A stretch of 64,000 bases of DNA, from NCBI GenBank assembly GCA_021324295.1, contig JAJPJJ010000126.1, forward strand, positions 97,670-161,669, in the 5' to 3' direction. This document shows positions 20,901-30,377 of the stretch, in pieces. The position numbers and the translations under genes are program-made. The stretch is from Bacillota bacterium. GTDB lineage: Bacteria > Sysuimicrobiota > Sysuimicrobiia > Sysuimicrobiales > Segetimicrobiaceae. The notes under the pieces were generated by a model, which saw nothing but the letters and a program-made list of their open reading frames with translations, did not search any database and was not told the DNA's origin. Position 1 is the first letter of the stretch, and every line of letters begins with the position of its first letter.

Positions 20901-21048
20901 AGCGCACCTCGCCGCGAATGCTCCGGCGCAGGTCGGTGGCCAGCGCTTCCGCCTGCGGGAAGACCGGGCCGACCGCCCGGCGCTCCTCCCCGGGCCGCCG
21001 CCGCGCCCGCTCGGCACGGATCCGGGCAACGCTCAGCATGTTCCTCAT
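17932..21048 (-). CDS. FAD-linked oxidase / Fe-S oxidoreductase fusion (GlcD + GlpC-like domains) with C-terminal TM segment
   Basis: 1038 aa; PRGGGTSLAGQCCN FAD-binding; CLSCKGCKGECPVHVD Fe-S; CCGMAGGFG CCG domain; terminal AAWLVAIGAGLAAAGAAAAW. Confidence 0.93.
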   Translation of the reverse strand: MRNMLSVARIRAERARRRPGEERRAVGPVFPQAEALATDLRRSIRGEVRFDDGSRGLYATDGSNYRQVPIGVVVPRDIDDVPQAVEICRRHGAPVLPRGGGTSLAGQCCNVAVVLDVSKYLHRILELDPDRRRARVQPGVVLDDLRREAWRHHLTFAPDPSTHRQCTLGGMIGNNSCGVHSVMGGKTDDNVEELEILTYDGTRMRVGATSEEELQRIIREGGRRGEIYARLRALRDRYADVIRRRYPRIPRRVSGYNLDQLLPEHGFHVARALVGSEGTCAITLEATLRLLPWPRARSLLVLGYADVYTAADHVPEILEHKPIGLEGLDDRLVEDMKKTGIHPENITLLPDGGGWLLVEFGGDTREEADGHARRLMERLTGQAGAPSMKLFDDPDEERAVWLVRESGLGATAHVPGAKDTWEGWEDSAVPPDKVGAYLRDLRGLLDRYHYACALYGHFGQGCIHTRIDFDLATHDGIAAFRAFVHDAADLVVRHGGSLSGEHGDGQSRAELLPKMFGPELVQAFREFKAIWDPGGKMNPGKLVDPYRIDENLRLGTGYRPPQPMTHFAYPEDAGSFARAALRCVGVGNCRKTDSGTMCPSYMATREEMHSTRGRARMLFEMLQGAPVAGGWRDEHVKEALDLCLSCKGCKGECPVHVDMATYKAEFLAHYYAGRLRPASAYAFGLIPFWAPLAARVPALVNFVTQAPGLADAAKALAGIAAARRIPALAPEPFVEWFRRRPSRDHGGLPVVLWPDTFNNYFHPEVAKAAVEVLEAAGCRVIVPRQTLCCGRPLYDYGMLGLARGLLARTMEALRSEIAEGTPVVGLEPSCVAVFRDELVNLFPFDEDARRLSRQTYLLSELLARRMPGYRPPALRRTAIVHGHCHQQALMKMDSDRQVLGAMGLDVEVLDSGCCGMAGGFGFEKSHYDVSMRCGERRLLPAVRRAAPDALIVANGFSCQEQIAQATQRRALHLAQVIQMAMREGPAGPRGGYPEAGYVAPAGAPAARLPAAWLVAIGAGLAAAGAAAAWTSARRREAR

Positions 21049-21170
21049 CGCTCAGCCGTCCTTTCGCCAGCGCTTGCGGTAGGGATCACGCGCCGCTCTC
21101 GAGGCCGGTGCGGTGGGGCCCGCCTCGGCAGCGCTGGGGCGGCCCGCGGCGTCCCGCATCGGTTGTCGGC

Positions 21171-22328
21171 TCAACCCGGCGGCGTGTGCTCCGCCGCGTA
21201 CACCGCGTAGGGGGCCGCGTCCGCCCGGCGCAGCTCCACCCCCGTCCCGGGCCGCGACCTGTCGGGGGAGAGCGCGCCGCGGACCGGCGTGAGGGCACCG
21301 TCCAAGAGCGTCCGTTCGATGCGCGCGTGATCGTGGAAGTACTCGACGTGGCGGACGCACGAGAGGGCGCAGCACGGGTGGGCGTGCAGCGACGGGGCGG
21401 TGTGCGCCGACAGCGGCACGCCGAAGGCCTCGCAGAGCGCGCCGGCGCGGAGGAACCCGGTGATCCCGCCGCACCGCGTTGCGTCCGCCTGCAGGACGTC
21501 GACGGCCCCGGCGTCCAGCATCCGCCGGAAGTAGGGCAGATCGTACCCGTACTCCCCGGCCGCGATGTCCATCCCGGCCGGCGCGCGGTCACGGAGCAAC
21601 CGGAGCCCCTCCAGATCGTCCGAGGAGACCGGCTCCTCGAACCAGCTCACGCCGTACGCCGCGAGCGCCTCGGCCTGCGCCAGCGCCCGCTTCCGGCTGT
21701 ATGCGCCGTTGGCATCGACGAACAGCTCGGCGTCCGGGCCGATCGCTTCGCGGGCGATGCGCACGCGCTCACGGTCGGCCGCCGGATCCCGGCCGATCTT
21801 CATCTTCACGCGGGGGATCCCGGCCTGCCGCCACCCGCTGAGTTGCCGCGCGAGCTGCGCGGGCGAGTACGAGGTGAAGCCGCCGCTGCCGTAGACCGGG
21901 ACGGCCGCACGGGCCTCCCCGAGCAGCGCAAGTAGCGGCAGGCCCAGGAGCCGCGCCTTGAGGTCCCACAGCGCGGCGTCGACCGCGGCGACCGCCATCG
22001 AGGCGACGCCGGGGCGCCCGAGGTTCCGGATCGAGCGGACCATCGCCGCCCACAGGCCCGGCGTCGCCATCGCGTCCTGCCCCAAGACGATCCCCGCGAG
22101 CCGGTCGCTGATGAGCCGCGCCGTAGCCACGTCCGCGTACGTGTAGCCGAAGCCGCGCATCCCCGCGGCCGCCGGCTCGACCGTTACGATCGTCGTCGCA
22201 CCCCACTCGAGGGTGCCGTCGGACTCGGGCGCGTCGGTCGGGATGGTGTACGCGGACACGACCACCCGCTCAACGGCGGCCTCGGCGCGCGTGGCACGGA
22301 GCACGGCCCTGTCCTCCGAGGCGACCAC
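21171..22328 (-). CDS. Mandelate racemase/muconate lactonizing enzyme family (enolase superfamily)
   Basis: VKMKIGRDP (KxK), ELFVDANGAY, WFEEPV, IAAGEYGY metal-ligand pattern; GTG start inferred. Confidence 0.9.
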   Translation of the reverse strand: MVASEDRAVLRATRAEAAVERVVVSAYTIPTDAPESDGTLEWGATTIVTVEPAAAGMRGFGYTYADVATARLISDRLAGIVLGQDAMATPGLWAAMVRSIRNLGRPGVASMAVAAVDAALWDLKARLLGLPLLALLGEARAAVPVYGSGGFTSYSPAQLARQLSGWRQAGIPRVKMKIGRDPAADRERVRIAREAIGPDAELFVDANGAYSRKRALAQAEALAAYGVSWFEEPVSSDDLEGLRLLRDRAPAGMDIAAGEYGYDLPYFRRMLDAGAVDVLQADATRCGGITGFLRAGALCEAFGVPLSAHTAPSLHAHPCCALSCVRHVEYFHDHARIERTLLDGALTPVRGALSPDRSRPGTGVELRRADAAPYAVYAAEHTPPG

Positions 22329-22413
22329 ACCCGCCCGCGCGCACGGCGCCGCGGCGCGGCGGGCGCGGTGCTGCTCTATCCTTGATGTGCCCGGCGGCAG
22401 AGGACTCGAAACG

Positions 22414-22692
22414 TCAGGTGCGGGCCCGCTCGATGCCGAGCACGAGGTGCGCCTTGCGCCGCAGCACCTCGGGGAGGAGCTCCCACGCCGCCCGCATCCG
22501 GGCGAGCTGCAGGGAGACGGCCGGTCTCGCTTGGCGTGACAGTCCGACCTCGACCCCGCGGGCCACGCGGTCCGGACGATCGAGGACGGGGACGAACGGC
22601 AGGCCGAGATCTGCCTCGCGCCGGTCGGCCCGCCGGAGCGCCAGATAGGCGGCCTGCAGCTCCGCCAGCGCCGGTCCGGCATCGTGCATCAT
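22414..22692 (-). CDS. Hypothetical protein (92 aa)
   Basis: MMHDAGPALAELQAAYLALRRADRREADLGLPFVPVLDRPDRVARG...; GGAGAGAG upstream of ATG. Confidence 0.5.
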   Translation of the reverse strand: MMHDAGPALAELQAAYLALRRADRREADLGLPFVPVLDRPDRVARGVEVGLSRQARPAVSLQLARMRAAWELLPEVLRRKAHLVLGIERART

Positions 22693-22925
22693 CGCTCTCT
22701 CCGTGGACGCGCGTCGGAGGGTCGGCATCGTCCCTCACACCCGATGAGACGTGACGGGAAGTCGAGCAATCCGACCCTGAGCATTGCCGCCGCGGCGGTC
22801 GGGTCCCTTCCCTCGAACGGCGAATGGCCCTCCGCCGAAGGGACGAAGCGCCTCTCGGGCGGAGAACGAAAGCGCGTTCGCGCGGACGTTTACCGGCCCG
22901 GGGGCTGGGCATCCTTCTCTATGGC

Positions 22926-23903
22926 ATGCGTGTCTCGGTCGTCGTCCCCACCCACGGCCGTCCCCGGCGCCTCGCGCGATGCCTGGCCGCGCTCGGCGCG
23001 CAGGCGTTCGACCGGTCTGCGTACGAGGTGATCGTCGTCGACGACGGCGGCGATCCGGCGACGCGGGACGCCGTCGCCGCATGGATCCGGACGCACGGAG
23101 TGGGCCGCGGCGGGCCGGCCGTGCGTTATCTCCGGCTGTGTCCGGCCCGCGGCCCGGCCGCCGCCCGCAACGCGGGATGGCGGGCCGCCCGCGGGGAGAT
23201 CATCGCGTTTACCGACGACGACTGCGTCCCGACCCGGACATGGCTCCGCTGGGGCGTCGCCGCGATCGAGCGCGGCGCGGCGGGCGCGTCCGGTCGGATC
23301 ATCGTGCCGCTGCGCGCGGCGCCCACCGATTACGAGAAGGACGCGGCCCGGCTGAGCGGCGCGGAGTTCGCCACGGCGAGCTGCTTCTACCGGCGCACCG
23401 CGCTCGAGTCGGCGGGCGGGTTCGACGAGCGGTTCACCATCGCGTGGCGGGAGGACTGCGACCTCTTCCTGACGCTCCTGGAACGGGGATGGCCGCTCGC
23501 GTGGGCGCGCGATGCCGCGGTGCTCCACCCCGTGGGGCCGGGGCCGTGGGGCATCGGAGTCCGGATGCAGCGCAAGGCCTTCTTCAATGCGCTGCTCTAC
23601 AAGAAACACCCGGCCCTGTATCGCGACCGCGTCCAGCGCACGCCGCCGTGGCTCTACTATGCGATCACCGGGTGCCTCGGGGCGTGCGCCGGTGCGGGGG
23701 CCCTGCGCCGGGGACGGGACGCCCTCGTCGCCGCGGCCGCCTGGACCGTCCTCACGGGCCTGTTCTGCGCGCGACGGCTCAACGGGACATCGCGCGCCTG
23801 CGGGCATATCGCCGAGATGATCGTGACGTCGGCCGCGATTCCTCCCCTGGCCGTGTTCTGGCGGCTCGCCGGCGCCGTGCGGTACCGGGTGCTCTTCCTC
23901 TGA
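22926..23903 (+). CDS. Glycosyltransferase family 2
   Basis: MRVSVVVPTHGRPRRLARCLAAL...VIVVDDGGD...AARNAGWRAARGEIIAFTDDDC. Confidence 0.95.
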   Translation: MRVSVVVPTHGRPRRLARCLAALGAQAFDRSAYEVIVVDDGGDPATRDAVAAWIRTHGVGRGGPAVRYLRLCPARGPAAARNAGWRAARGEIIAFTDDDCVPTRTWLRWGVAAIERGAAGASGRIIVPLRAAPTDYEKDAARLSGAEFATASCFYRRTALESAGGFDERFTIAWREDCDLFLTLLERGWPLAWARDAAVLHPVGPGPWGIGVRMQRKAFFNALLYKKHPALYRDRVQRTPPWLYYAITGCLGACAGAGALRRGRDALVAAAAWTVLTGLFCARRLNGTSRACGHIAEMIVTSAAIPPLAVFWRLAGAVRYRVLFL

Positions 23904-23908
23904 GCGCG

Positions 23909-24964
23909 ATGGGCGCCTGCGAGCCGGCCGACCGGCTGGGACGCCCGGCCCCGGCACGTGTAGCGATCCTCCGAGCGCTCGGGCTGGGCGACCTCCTGTG
24001 CGCGGTGCCGGCGTGGCGCGCGCTGCGCGCAGCCCTGCCCGGCGCGCACGTCACGCTGCTCGGCCTCCCCTGGGCGCGAGCGTTCGCTGCCCGCTACCGC
24101 CGGTACATCGACGGCGTGCTGGAGTTCCCCGGGTACCCGGGCCTGCCCGAGCGGGCGCCGGCGCTCGAGGAAATCCCCGGGTTCGTACGGGAGGCACAGC
24201 GGCGCCGCTTCGACCTGCTGCTGCAGATGCACGGCGACGGGCGCATTACCAATCCCCTGGCGGCGACGCTGGGCGCGCGGCGGATCGCCGGCTTCTATCG
24301 CCCCGGTGACTACTGCCCCGACCCGGCCCGCTTCCTTCCCTATCCGTCGGGGGGGCACGAGATCCATCGCCACCTGCACCTCATGGCGTTCCTCGGGATC
24401 CCACCGCGCGGCGATGGCCTGGAGTTCCCGCTCGGGGAAGCGGACGCGCGCGCGCTCCGCCGGACGCCCGGGGTCGCGGGCCTCGCCGCAGACGCGTATG
24501 TGTGCGTCCACCCCGGAGGCCGCAGCGCCCGCCGCTGGCCTCCGGACGGGTTCGCGGCCGTGGCCGACGCCCTGGCCGCCAGAGGCCTGCGGATCGTCCT
24601 GACCGGCGTCGCCGGAGAGCGGGATGCGACGCGCGCCGTCGCGCGGGCGATGCGGGCCAGGCCTGTCGACCTGGCCGGCAAGACGACGCTCGGCGCGCTC
24701 GGGGCGCTGCTGGCGCGCTGCCGGCTGCTCGTGTGCAACGACACCGGCGTCTCGCACCTCGCGGCGGCCCTCCGCGTCCCCAGCGTGGTCGTCGTTACCT
24801 CGTCGGACCCCGAGCGCTGGGCGCCGCTGGACCGCGTCCGCCACCGTCTCGCCGGCGGGCCTGCGGGGCCCGCCACGCCGGCGCACGTTCTGGCGCACGC
24901 CGACGACCTGTTGCGCACGGGATCGGCGCGCGGCCCGGGCGCGGCCGGGCCGCCGGCAGCATGA
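23909..24964 (+). CDS. Glycosyltransferase family 9 (heptosyltransferase-like)
   Basis: ILRALGLGDLLCAVPAWRALRAALPGAHVTLLG; VCVHPGGRSARRWP; CRLLVCNDTGVSHLAAAL. Confidence 0.94.
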   Translation: MGACEPADRLGRPAPARVAILRALGLGDLLCAVPAWRALRAALPGAHVTLLGLPWARAFAARYRRYIDGVLEFPGYPGLPERAPALEEIPGFVREAQRRRFDLLLQMHGDGRITNPLAATLGARRIAGFYRPGDYCPDPARFLPYPSGGHEIHRHLHLMAFLGIPPRGDGLEFPLGEADARALRRTPGVAGLAADAYVCVHPGGRSARRWPPDGFAAVADALAARGLRIVLTGVAGERDATRAVARAMRARPVDLAGKTTLGALGALLARCRLLVCNDTGVSHLAAALRVPSVVVVTSSDPERWAPLDRVRHRLAGGPAGPATPAHVLAHADDLLRTGSARGPGAAGPPAA

Positions 24965-24998
24965 CGCACCTCGCGGAGGGTCCCCCGGGACCGGCCGC

Positions 24999-25871
24999 TC
25001 ACGCGCCGATCAACCGGAGCCCCCGCTCGACGTCTGGCGGCACGACCCGGCGGCGCCTCAGGACCCACGGCAGCCCGCACAGCGCCTCGATGAGCGCGGG
25101 CAGGAGCGACGCGTCGCAGCAGGCGTCGCGGACTATGCGCAGGCTCTCCCGTAGAGCGCACGGGGCGGGCCGGCGCAGCCAGGCGAACCACAACGCGTTG
25201 CGGGCGCACACCCGCGCCCGGAGCCGTGCGTCCCTCAGCCGCGACGGGTGGTGGTAGACGACGATCTCCGGCACGTACGCGAGCGCCCATCCGGCCGCCG
25301 CGAGGTCGACCGCGAGCAGCATCTCCTCCCCGCCGAGGAAGAAACGCGGCTCGAACCCGCCGGCCGCCAGGAACGCCGACCGCCGCACCACCGATGCGCC
25401 GGCCATGAACCCGAGGATCGGGATCCCGGGCACCGCGGCGGACCGCGGCAGCGGGCTGGCCGCCATCCGGACGCACGTCGCATCGAGGGACTCTTCCGGT
25501 CCCACGAGGATGCGCGCCACCACGACGGCGAGACGCGGGTGCGCGTCCAGCAGGTCCGCCGCGCGCGACATCGCCCCCGGCGCCCACCACGTATCGTCGT
25601 CGCACAGCGCCACGTAGGGCGTGCGCGCCCGCTCGACGCCGGCGTTGCGGCCGGACGCGCCCACGTTCGTCGGGAGGGTCACGACCTCGATCTCGGGGAC
25701 GCACGCGGCCAGATGCTCCGCGGTCCCGTCCGTGGAGCCGCTGTCGATCACGATCACAGACGCCGGCCGCGAGAGGCGGAGCACCCGCTCGGCGGTCTGG
25801 GCCACGCCGGCAGCCCGATTGTGCGTCAGGATCACGGCGGTGACGCGGGGATCGGACGGGGCGGGCGTCAC
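24999..25871 (-). CDS. Glycosyltransferase family 2
   Basis: VTAVILTHNRAAGVAQTAERVL...VIVIDSGSTDGTAEHL...NVGASGRNAGVERARTPYVALCDDDTWW. Confidence 0.95.
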   Translation of the reverse strand: MTPAPSDPRVTAVILTHNRAAGVAQTAERVLRLSRPASVIVIDSGSTDGTAEHLAACVPEIEVVTLPTNVGASGRNAGVERARTPYVALCDDDTWWAPGAMSRAADLLDAHPRLAVVVARILVGPEESLDATCVRMAASPLPRSAAVPGIPILGFMAGASVVRRSAFLAAGGFEPRFFLGGEEMLLAVDLAAAGWALAYVPEIVVYHHPSRLRDARLRARVCARNALWFAWLRRPAPCALRESLRIVRDACCDASLLPALIEALCGLPWVLRRRRVVPPDVERGLRLIGA

Positions 25872-26620
25872 GGGGCGAGCTTCCAATACGTCTCCGCCGC
25901 GAACGCATCCTCGATGCCCGGCCGCCCCGGCGTCCGGAGCGCCCGAAGCTGGGATCGGTAGCACAGGACGGCGCGCCGCTTCGGACCCCGCCCGCGGCCC
26001 GAGGTGATGCGGATGGAGACCGCGCGCACCCCGGCGCGCGCGAGCGCATCGATGCGCGCGTCGACCAGGCCGGCGAGGCCCCGGTAGAGCGCATCGCCGT
26101 AGAGGAACCACGCGGGGCCGCCTTCGCCGACGGCGGGGCACGCGGGCCCGCCTCCGGCGCCCGCCTCCACGCGCGGCCGGCGGGACAGGCGCCGCCAGGC
26201 CGCGAGCCCCGCCTCGTGGGTGAGCGCGTGGTCGCTGTGGAAGAGCCCGAGCGGGACGAACACCGCGGTCGGCCGGGCCGCCCGCACGGCCCCCTCGAGG
26301 GCCGCCGACAGCCGACCCGGGTCCGGCGGCCGCCCGTACTGGCTGTCGCAGAAGTCGAGCCACACCGGGGTGGCCCCCAGGATCCGCAGCGCCTCCCGGT
26401 CCTCCTCGCGGCGCGCGCCGACGACGTCGTCTCCCGCGCGGAAGCCGGCCGCGGCATCCCACTCCGTGAGGCCAACCGCGGCGGGCGGGCGGCCCGCGAG
26501 CGTGGTGATCACGACGGCGCCGGGGTGCTCGGCAAGCAGCTCCCCGCAGGAGAACACGCCATCGTCGAGGTGGGGCGAGACGACCACCACGCGTCTCGGC
26601 GCCGCCTCCGCCGCGCTCAT
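25868..26620 (-). CDS. PIG-L family deacetylase
   Basis: VVVSPHLDDGVFSCGELLAEHPGAVVITTLAGRP...SDHALTHEAGLAAW. Confidence 0.93.
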   Translation of the reverse strand: MSAAEAAPRRVVVVSPHLDDGVFSCGELLAEHPGAVVITTLAGRPPAAVGLTEWDAAAGFRAGDDVVGARREEDREALRILGATPVWLDFCDSQYGRPPDPGRLSAALEGAVRAARPTAVFVPLGLFHSDHALTHEAGLAAWRRLSRRPRVEAGAGGGPACPAVGEGGPAWFLYGDALYRGLAGLVDARIDALARAGVRAVSIRITSGRGRGPKRRAVLCYRSQLRALRTPGRPGIEDAFAAETYWKLAP

Positions 26621-27168
26621 TTCACGGCCTCCACGAACAGGCTCTCGCGCTCGCGATTGTCGAGCTCGACGATCTCGGGATACGGGCTCCGGGTCTCCCG
26701 GTGGCCGCATCGCGCGACGTCCCGGAAGCCCGCGCGGCGCAGCATCTCCTCGATGCAGTCGTAGGTGAAGGGCGTCCGGGTCGATCCGTACCAGGTGATC
26801 TGCGCAACGAGCTTGCCGCCGAGGGTCCGGGCGTCGGCATCCGGGATATAGAAGTACGCGCGATCCCCGCGCACGTACGCCCGGATCGCGCGGTCGAGGT
26901 CGGGCAGGACCAGGCGCAGCACGCCGCCCGGCTTGAGCACACGCCGCAGCTCGCGCAGCACAGGCACCACATCCAGGTAGGGGATATCCTGCAGCGCATG
27001 GACGCCGACGGCGTAGTCGATGCTCTCGTCCGGGAGCGGCAGGCCGTCGCGGATGTCGCACCGCAGGTCGATGCCCGGGGCCTCGATGCGATCGGAGTTG
27101 ATCCACCCGGGGGCGGGCCGCGGCCCACACCCCCAGTTCAGGCGCGTGACCGGGGTACCCATCGGCAT
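26617..27168 (-). CDS. Class I SAM-dependent methyltransferase
   Basis: RLNWGCGPRPAPGWINSDR...DIPYLDVVPVLRELRRVLKPGGVLRLVLPDLD. Confidence 0.9.
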   Translation of the reverse strand: MPMGTPVTRLNWGCGPRPAPGWINSDRIEAPGIDLRCDIRDGLPLPDESIDYAVGVHALQDIPYLDVVPVLRELRRVLKPGGVLRLVLPDLDRAIRAYVRGDRAYFYIPDADARTLGGKLVAQITWYGSTRTPFTYDCIEEMLRRAGFRDVARCGHRETRSPYPEIVELDNRERESLFVEAVK

Positions 27169-27357
27169 CCGAGCGGGCGGAGCGCGCGTCGCAGCGCGGC
27201 GCCCGTCCACATAGCGATATACCCACGAGGCGTGCTCACACACACCGGTGCCCTCGCGGGCCGGTGCGCCGGGGGCCGCCGCCGCGCGGGCCCGGCGGCG
27301 ACGCCGTTTCGGGCCACGGGCCCGCGGGTACATACGCGCCGGGAGACACAGACAGCC

Positions 27358-28914
27358 ATGGTCATCGTCCAGGCCGTGATCGCCGTCGCCCTCCGCTCCC
27401 TCGGGCGGATCGCCAACATGGCGCTGGGGTGGGCGACGGTGATGCTGTTCGGACGGGTGCCCCAGGAGCGGCAGCTCTACCTGTCGGGGATCGCGTTCCT
27501 CTCGGTGATCTGGATGATCGTCGTGGTGGGCGTCGCGTTTCCGTCCGTCGGGACGTTCCTCCTGACGTTCGTGACGCTCCCCCGGTGGATCAGCCACGAG
27601 ATCGTGCGCCTGGCCATGCTGGGCGCGGCCGTCGTGCTGCCCCCCGTCGTCGGTGCCGCCTCGCTCCTGCTCACGCCGCCCGCGTCGCGGCCCCGGGGGG
27701 CGGCCCGGGCGGCCGCGCTGTTCAGGGGCTACCGCTACACGGTGGGGATCGCGATCGCGCTCCTGATGCTGAGCGTAATCGCCCCCGGCATCCAGGTCTG
27801 GAACACGCTGCGCCGGCGCACGACCCGCCACGTCCCCGTCATCGTCCACGGGCCGGACTACGCGGAGGTGGTCGACAACGTGCAGCGTGCGCTCGCCGCG
27901 GGCGGCATCCCGACGACCCCGCGGCCGGTCAGCCGATTGCTCCGGCTTCCGTCCAAGATCCTCGCGGTGATCGCCGGGGAGGCGACGGGGAGGCTCGTGG
28001 CGCGCCAGCTGACGCAGCTCACCAGCGATACGGTCGACGTCCTCGTGTACCCGTTCGACCTGATGATCGGCGGGCCGGCGCAGGAGGTGGCGCACGCGCA
28101 GGCGATGCTCGCCGAGCACCTCACGTTCACGAAGGCGTACCTGACGTGGAGCGACGACGCCAACCGCGTGGAAGACCGGCTGCGGGCGCTGTGGCTCGAC
28201 CTCCGGCACCGCCCCGACGAGCCCACCGCACGGCGGTGCCGCGAACGGCTGCGCACGCTCGAGCGCGAGCTGCAGGTGATGAAGATCCCGTATGAAGAAT
28301 GGGAAGTGCTGTTTCGGGGCAAACTTCTACTTGAACGCCAACTGTGCTGTCAACCGGTGTCGGAGGGTGTCACGATGGCTCAGCGACCGCGGGGCTCCCC
28401 GGACGGAGGCCACGAGACGGATGCCGCGTGGGCGACCGGAGGGTACCGTTCGCGAACGGAAGACGCGGCGGCGCGCCTGAGGCAGTCGCTCTCGGAGCTG
28501 CTCGCCGTCGCCCAGGACTACGCCAACCGCCGGATGCGGCAGGCGCAAGCGACCGTACGGACGGCGGTCAGGGAGATCCTGCTCGGAGCCGCCATGCTCA
28601 TCGCCGCCGCCGCGATCGGCGGGCTGGCCGTGGGCCTCGCGCTGGCAGCCGGCGTCCTGGCCCTCGCGCTCGTCGTGCCCGCGTGGGCCGCGGCGCTGAT
28701 CGCGTGCGGTGTGCTGCTCCTGACCGCGGTCATCCTGGGCATCATGGGCATGAGGCGAATCCGCACGCGCCGTCTCGCGGCGCTCCGGCAGACGCTGCGC
28801 GAGGATCTGGCCCGTGTCCGGGACGCCATCTTCGCGCCCGTGGGAAACGGGGCCGGCCCGCGACCGCGCACGGTGTCGGACCCCGAACGCAGCCAGCCGC
28901 GAACACCGGGGTAG
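27358..28914 (+). CDS. Membrane protein of unknown function reading in frame into a phage-holin-superfamily (YqjD/DUF1469-like) domain; possibly two products
   Basis: Open from ATG 27358 to TAG 28914 with no stop; second domain starts at internal ATG 28375 (MAQRPRGSPDGG...) preceded by GGAGG. Confidence 0.7.
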   Translation: MVIVQAVIAVALRSLGRIANMALGWATVMLFGRVPQERQLYLSGIAFLSVIWMIVVVGVAFPSVGTFLLTFVTLPRWISHEIVRLAMLGAAVVLPPVVGAASLLLTPPASRPRGAARAAALFRGYRYTVGIAIALLMLSVIAPGIQVWNTLRRRTTRHVPVIVHGPDYAEVVDNVQRALAAGGIPTTPRPVSRLLRLPSKILAVIAGEATGRLVARQLTQLTSDTVDVLVYPFDLMIGGPAQEVAHAQAMLAEHLTFTKAYLTWSDDANRVEDRLRALWLDLRHRPDEPTARRCRERLRTLERELQVMKIPYEEWEVLFRGKLLLERQLCCQPVSEGVTMAQRPRGSPDGGHETDAAWATGGYRSRTEDAAARLRQSLSELLAVAQDYANRRMRQAQATVRTAVREILLGAAMLIAAAAIGGLAVGLALAAGVLALALVVPAWAAALIACGVLLLTAVILGIMGMRRIRTRRLAALRQTLREDLARVRDAIFAPVGNGAGPRPRTVSDPERSQPRTPG

Positions 28915-28996
28915 CACGGCTCCGCAGACGCGCGGTGGCAGGAAGAGGGAGAGCGGAGAGCGGGCCCGTCCTGGACTCTCTGTGGCCCGGCTTAGG

Positions 28997-30268
28997 TCAG
29001 CCGCGGCCGGGGGACGGCAGGATCAGGCGCACCGCGCGCTCGTAGAAGAGGTAGTCCCACGCCCAGTTGACGAGGACGAGCAGCCGGTTCCGAAACCCGA
29101 TGAGGTTGACGAGGTGGACCCCGAGCCAGAGCACCCAGGCGGGGAAGCCCGTCATCTGCTTCCCCCAGACGTGCGCGACCGCGGCTCCCCGCCCGATCGT
29201 CGCGAGCATCCCGGGATCCTGGTAACGAAACGGCACGGCGGCCTTCCCAGCGAGCTGCCGGCGAATGTTCCTCGCAGCGCAGCGGGCCTGCTGGATCGCG
29301 ACCGGCGCGATCATCGGCAGCGGACGGCCCCCCTCTTCCAGGTACGCGAGGTCGCCGGCGACGTAGACGTCCGGATGGCCCGGGACCTGAAGGGTCGGGA
29401 GCACCGGCACCCGGCCGCCGCGGCCGACCGGCAGCCCCCAGCGCCCGGCGGCGGGAGCCCCGCGGACCCCGGCGGTCCAGACAACCGTCTCCGCCGCGAG
29501 CGGCTCCCCGCCCCGCACCCGCACGGCCTCCGCCGTCACCTCGCTCACCGGCGCGCCGAGCCGCACGTCGATCCCCATCCCGCGCAGGCGGGCGAGGGCG
29601 TACGCGCCGAGGCGGTCCGGCAGGCCCGGGAGCAGGCGGTCCGTCGCCTCGAGGAGGACGACGCGCACGTCGCCGGCACGCACCATGGGATAGTCCGCGG
29701 CCACGGGGCCGCGCAGCAGCTCGGCAAGGGCGCCGGCGAACTCGACGCCCGTCGGGCCGCCCCCGATGATCACAAAGGTGAGCCGGCGGTGCCGCGCCTC
29801 CTGCGGCTCCCGGGCAGCACGCTCGAAGCACCAGAGCACATGGTTGCGCAGCCGGACGGCGTCCTCCAGGCTCTTGAGCGGGAACGCGTGCTCCGCCGCC
29901 CCGGGGATGTCGAAGAAGTGCGGGGCGCTACCCGCGGCCAGGACGAGGTAGTCGTAGGGGAGCGTCAGCCCGTCCCCGGTGACGCGCCGGGCCTCCAGGT
30001 CGACGGCCTGGACCTCCGCCATGACGAACCGCGCCCGGGGCAGCCGGCGGACGATGCTGCGGATGGGATAGGCGATCTCCTCCGGCTCGAGCTCGGCGGT
30101 GGCGACCTGGTAGAGCAGGGGCAGGAAGGTGTGATGATTTTGGCGGTCCACGAGGACGACCTCGGCCGGGCCGCGGCCCAGCTCGCGCGCGGCCCATAGG
30201 CCCGCGAAGCCGGCCCCGACGATCACGACCCGGGGGACGCGCTGCTCGCGATCGGCCGCCATATCCAT
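28997..30268 (-). CDS. NAD(P)/FAD-dependent oxidoreductase (type II NADH dehydrogenase-like)
   Basis: RVVIVGAGFAGLWAARELG...NHHTFLPLLYQVATAELEPEEIAYPIRSI; C-terminal amphipathic region. Confidence 0.95.
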   Translation of the reverse strand: MDMAADREQRVPRVVIVGAGFAGLWAARELGRGPAEVVLVDRQNHHTFLPLLYQVATAELEPEEIAYPIRSIVRRLPRARFVMAEVQAVDLEARRVTGDGLTLPYDYLVLAAGSAPHFFDIPGAAEHAFPLKSLEDAVRLRNHVLWCFERAAREPQEARHRRLTFVIIGGGPTGVEFAGALAELLRGPVAADYPMVRAGDVRVVLLEATDRLLPGLPDRLGAYALARLRGMGIDVRLGAPVSEVTAEAVRVRGGEPLAAETVVWTAGVRGAPAAGRWGLPVGRGGRVPVLPTLQVPGHPDVYVAGDLAYLEEGGRPLPMIAPVAIQQARCAARNIRRQLAGKAAVPFRYQDPGMLATIGRGAAVAHVWGKQMTGFPAWVLWLGVHLVNLIGFRNRLLVLVNWAWDYLFYERAVRLILPSPGRG

Positions 30269-30377
30269 CGCCCCCGCCCGCTTCTGGTCTCTCCCCGCCC
30301 ACCGGCGCCAAACCCTCTGGGGGCCCGCAGGTGGGCGGGCGCAGCTTCAGGGAATCATCCTACTCAGGGAGCAGCCC

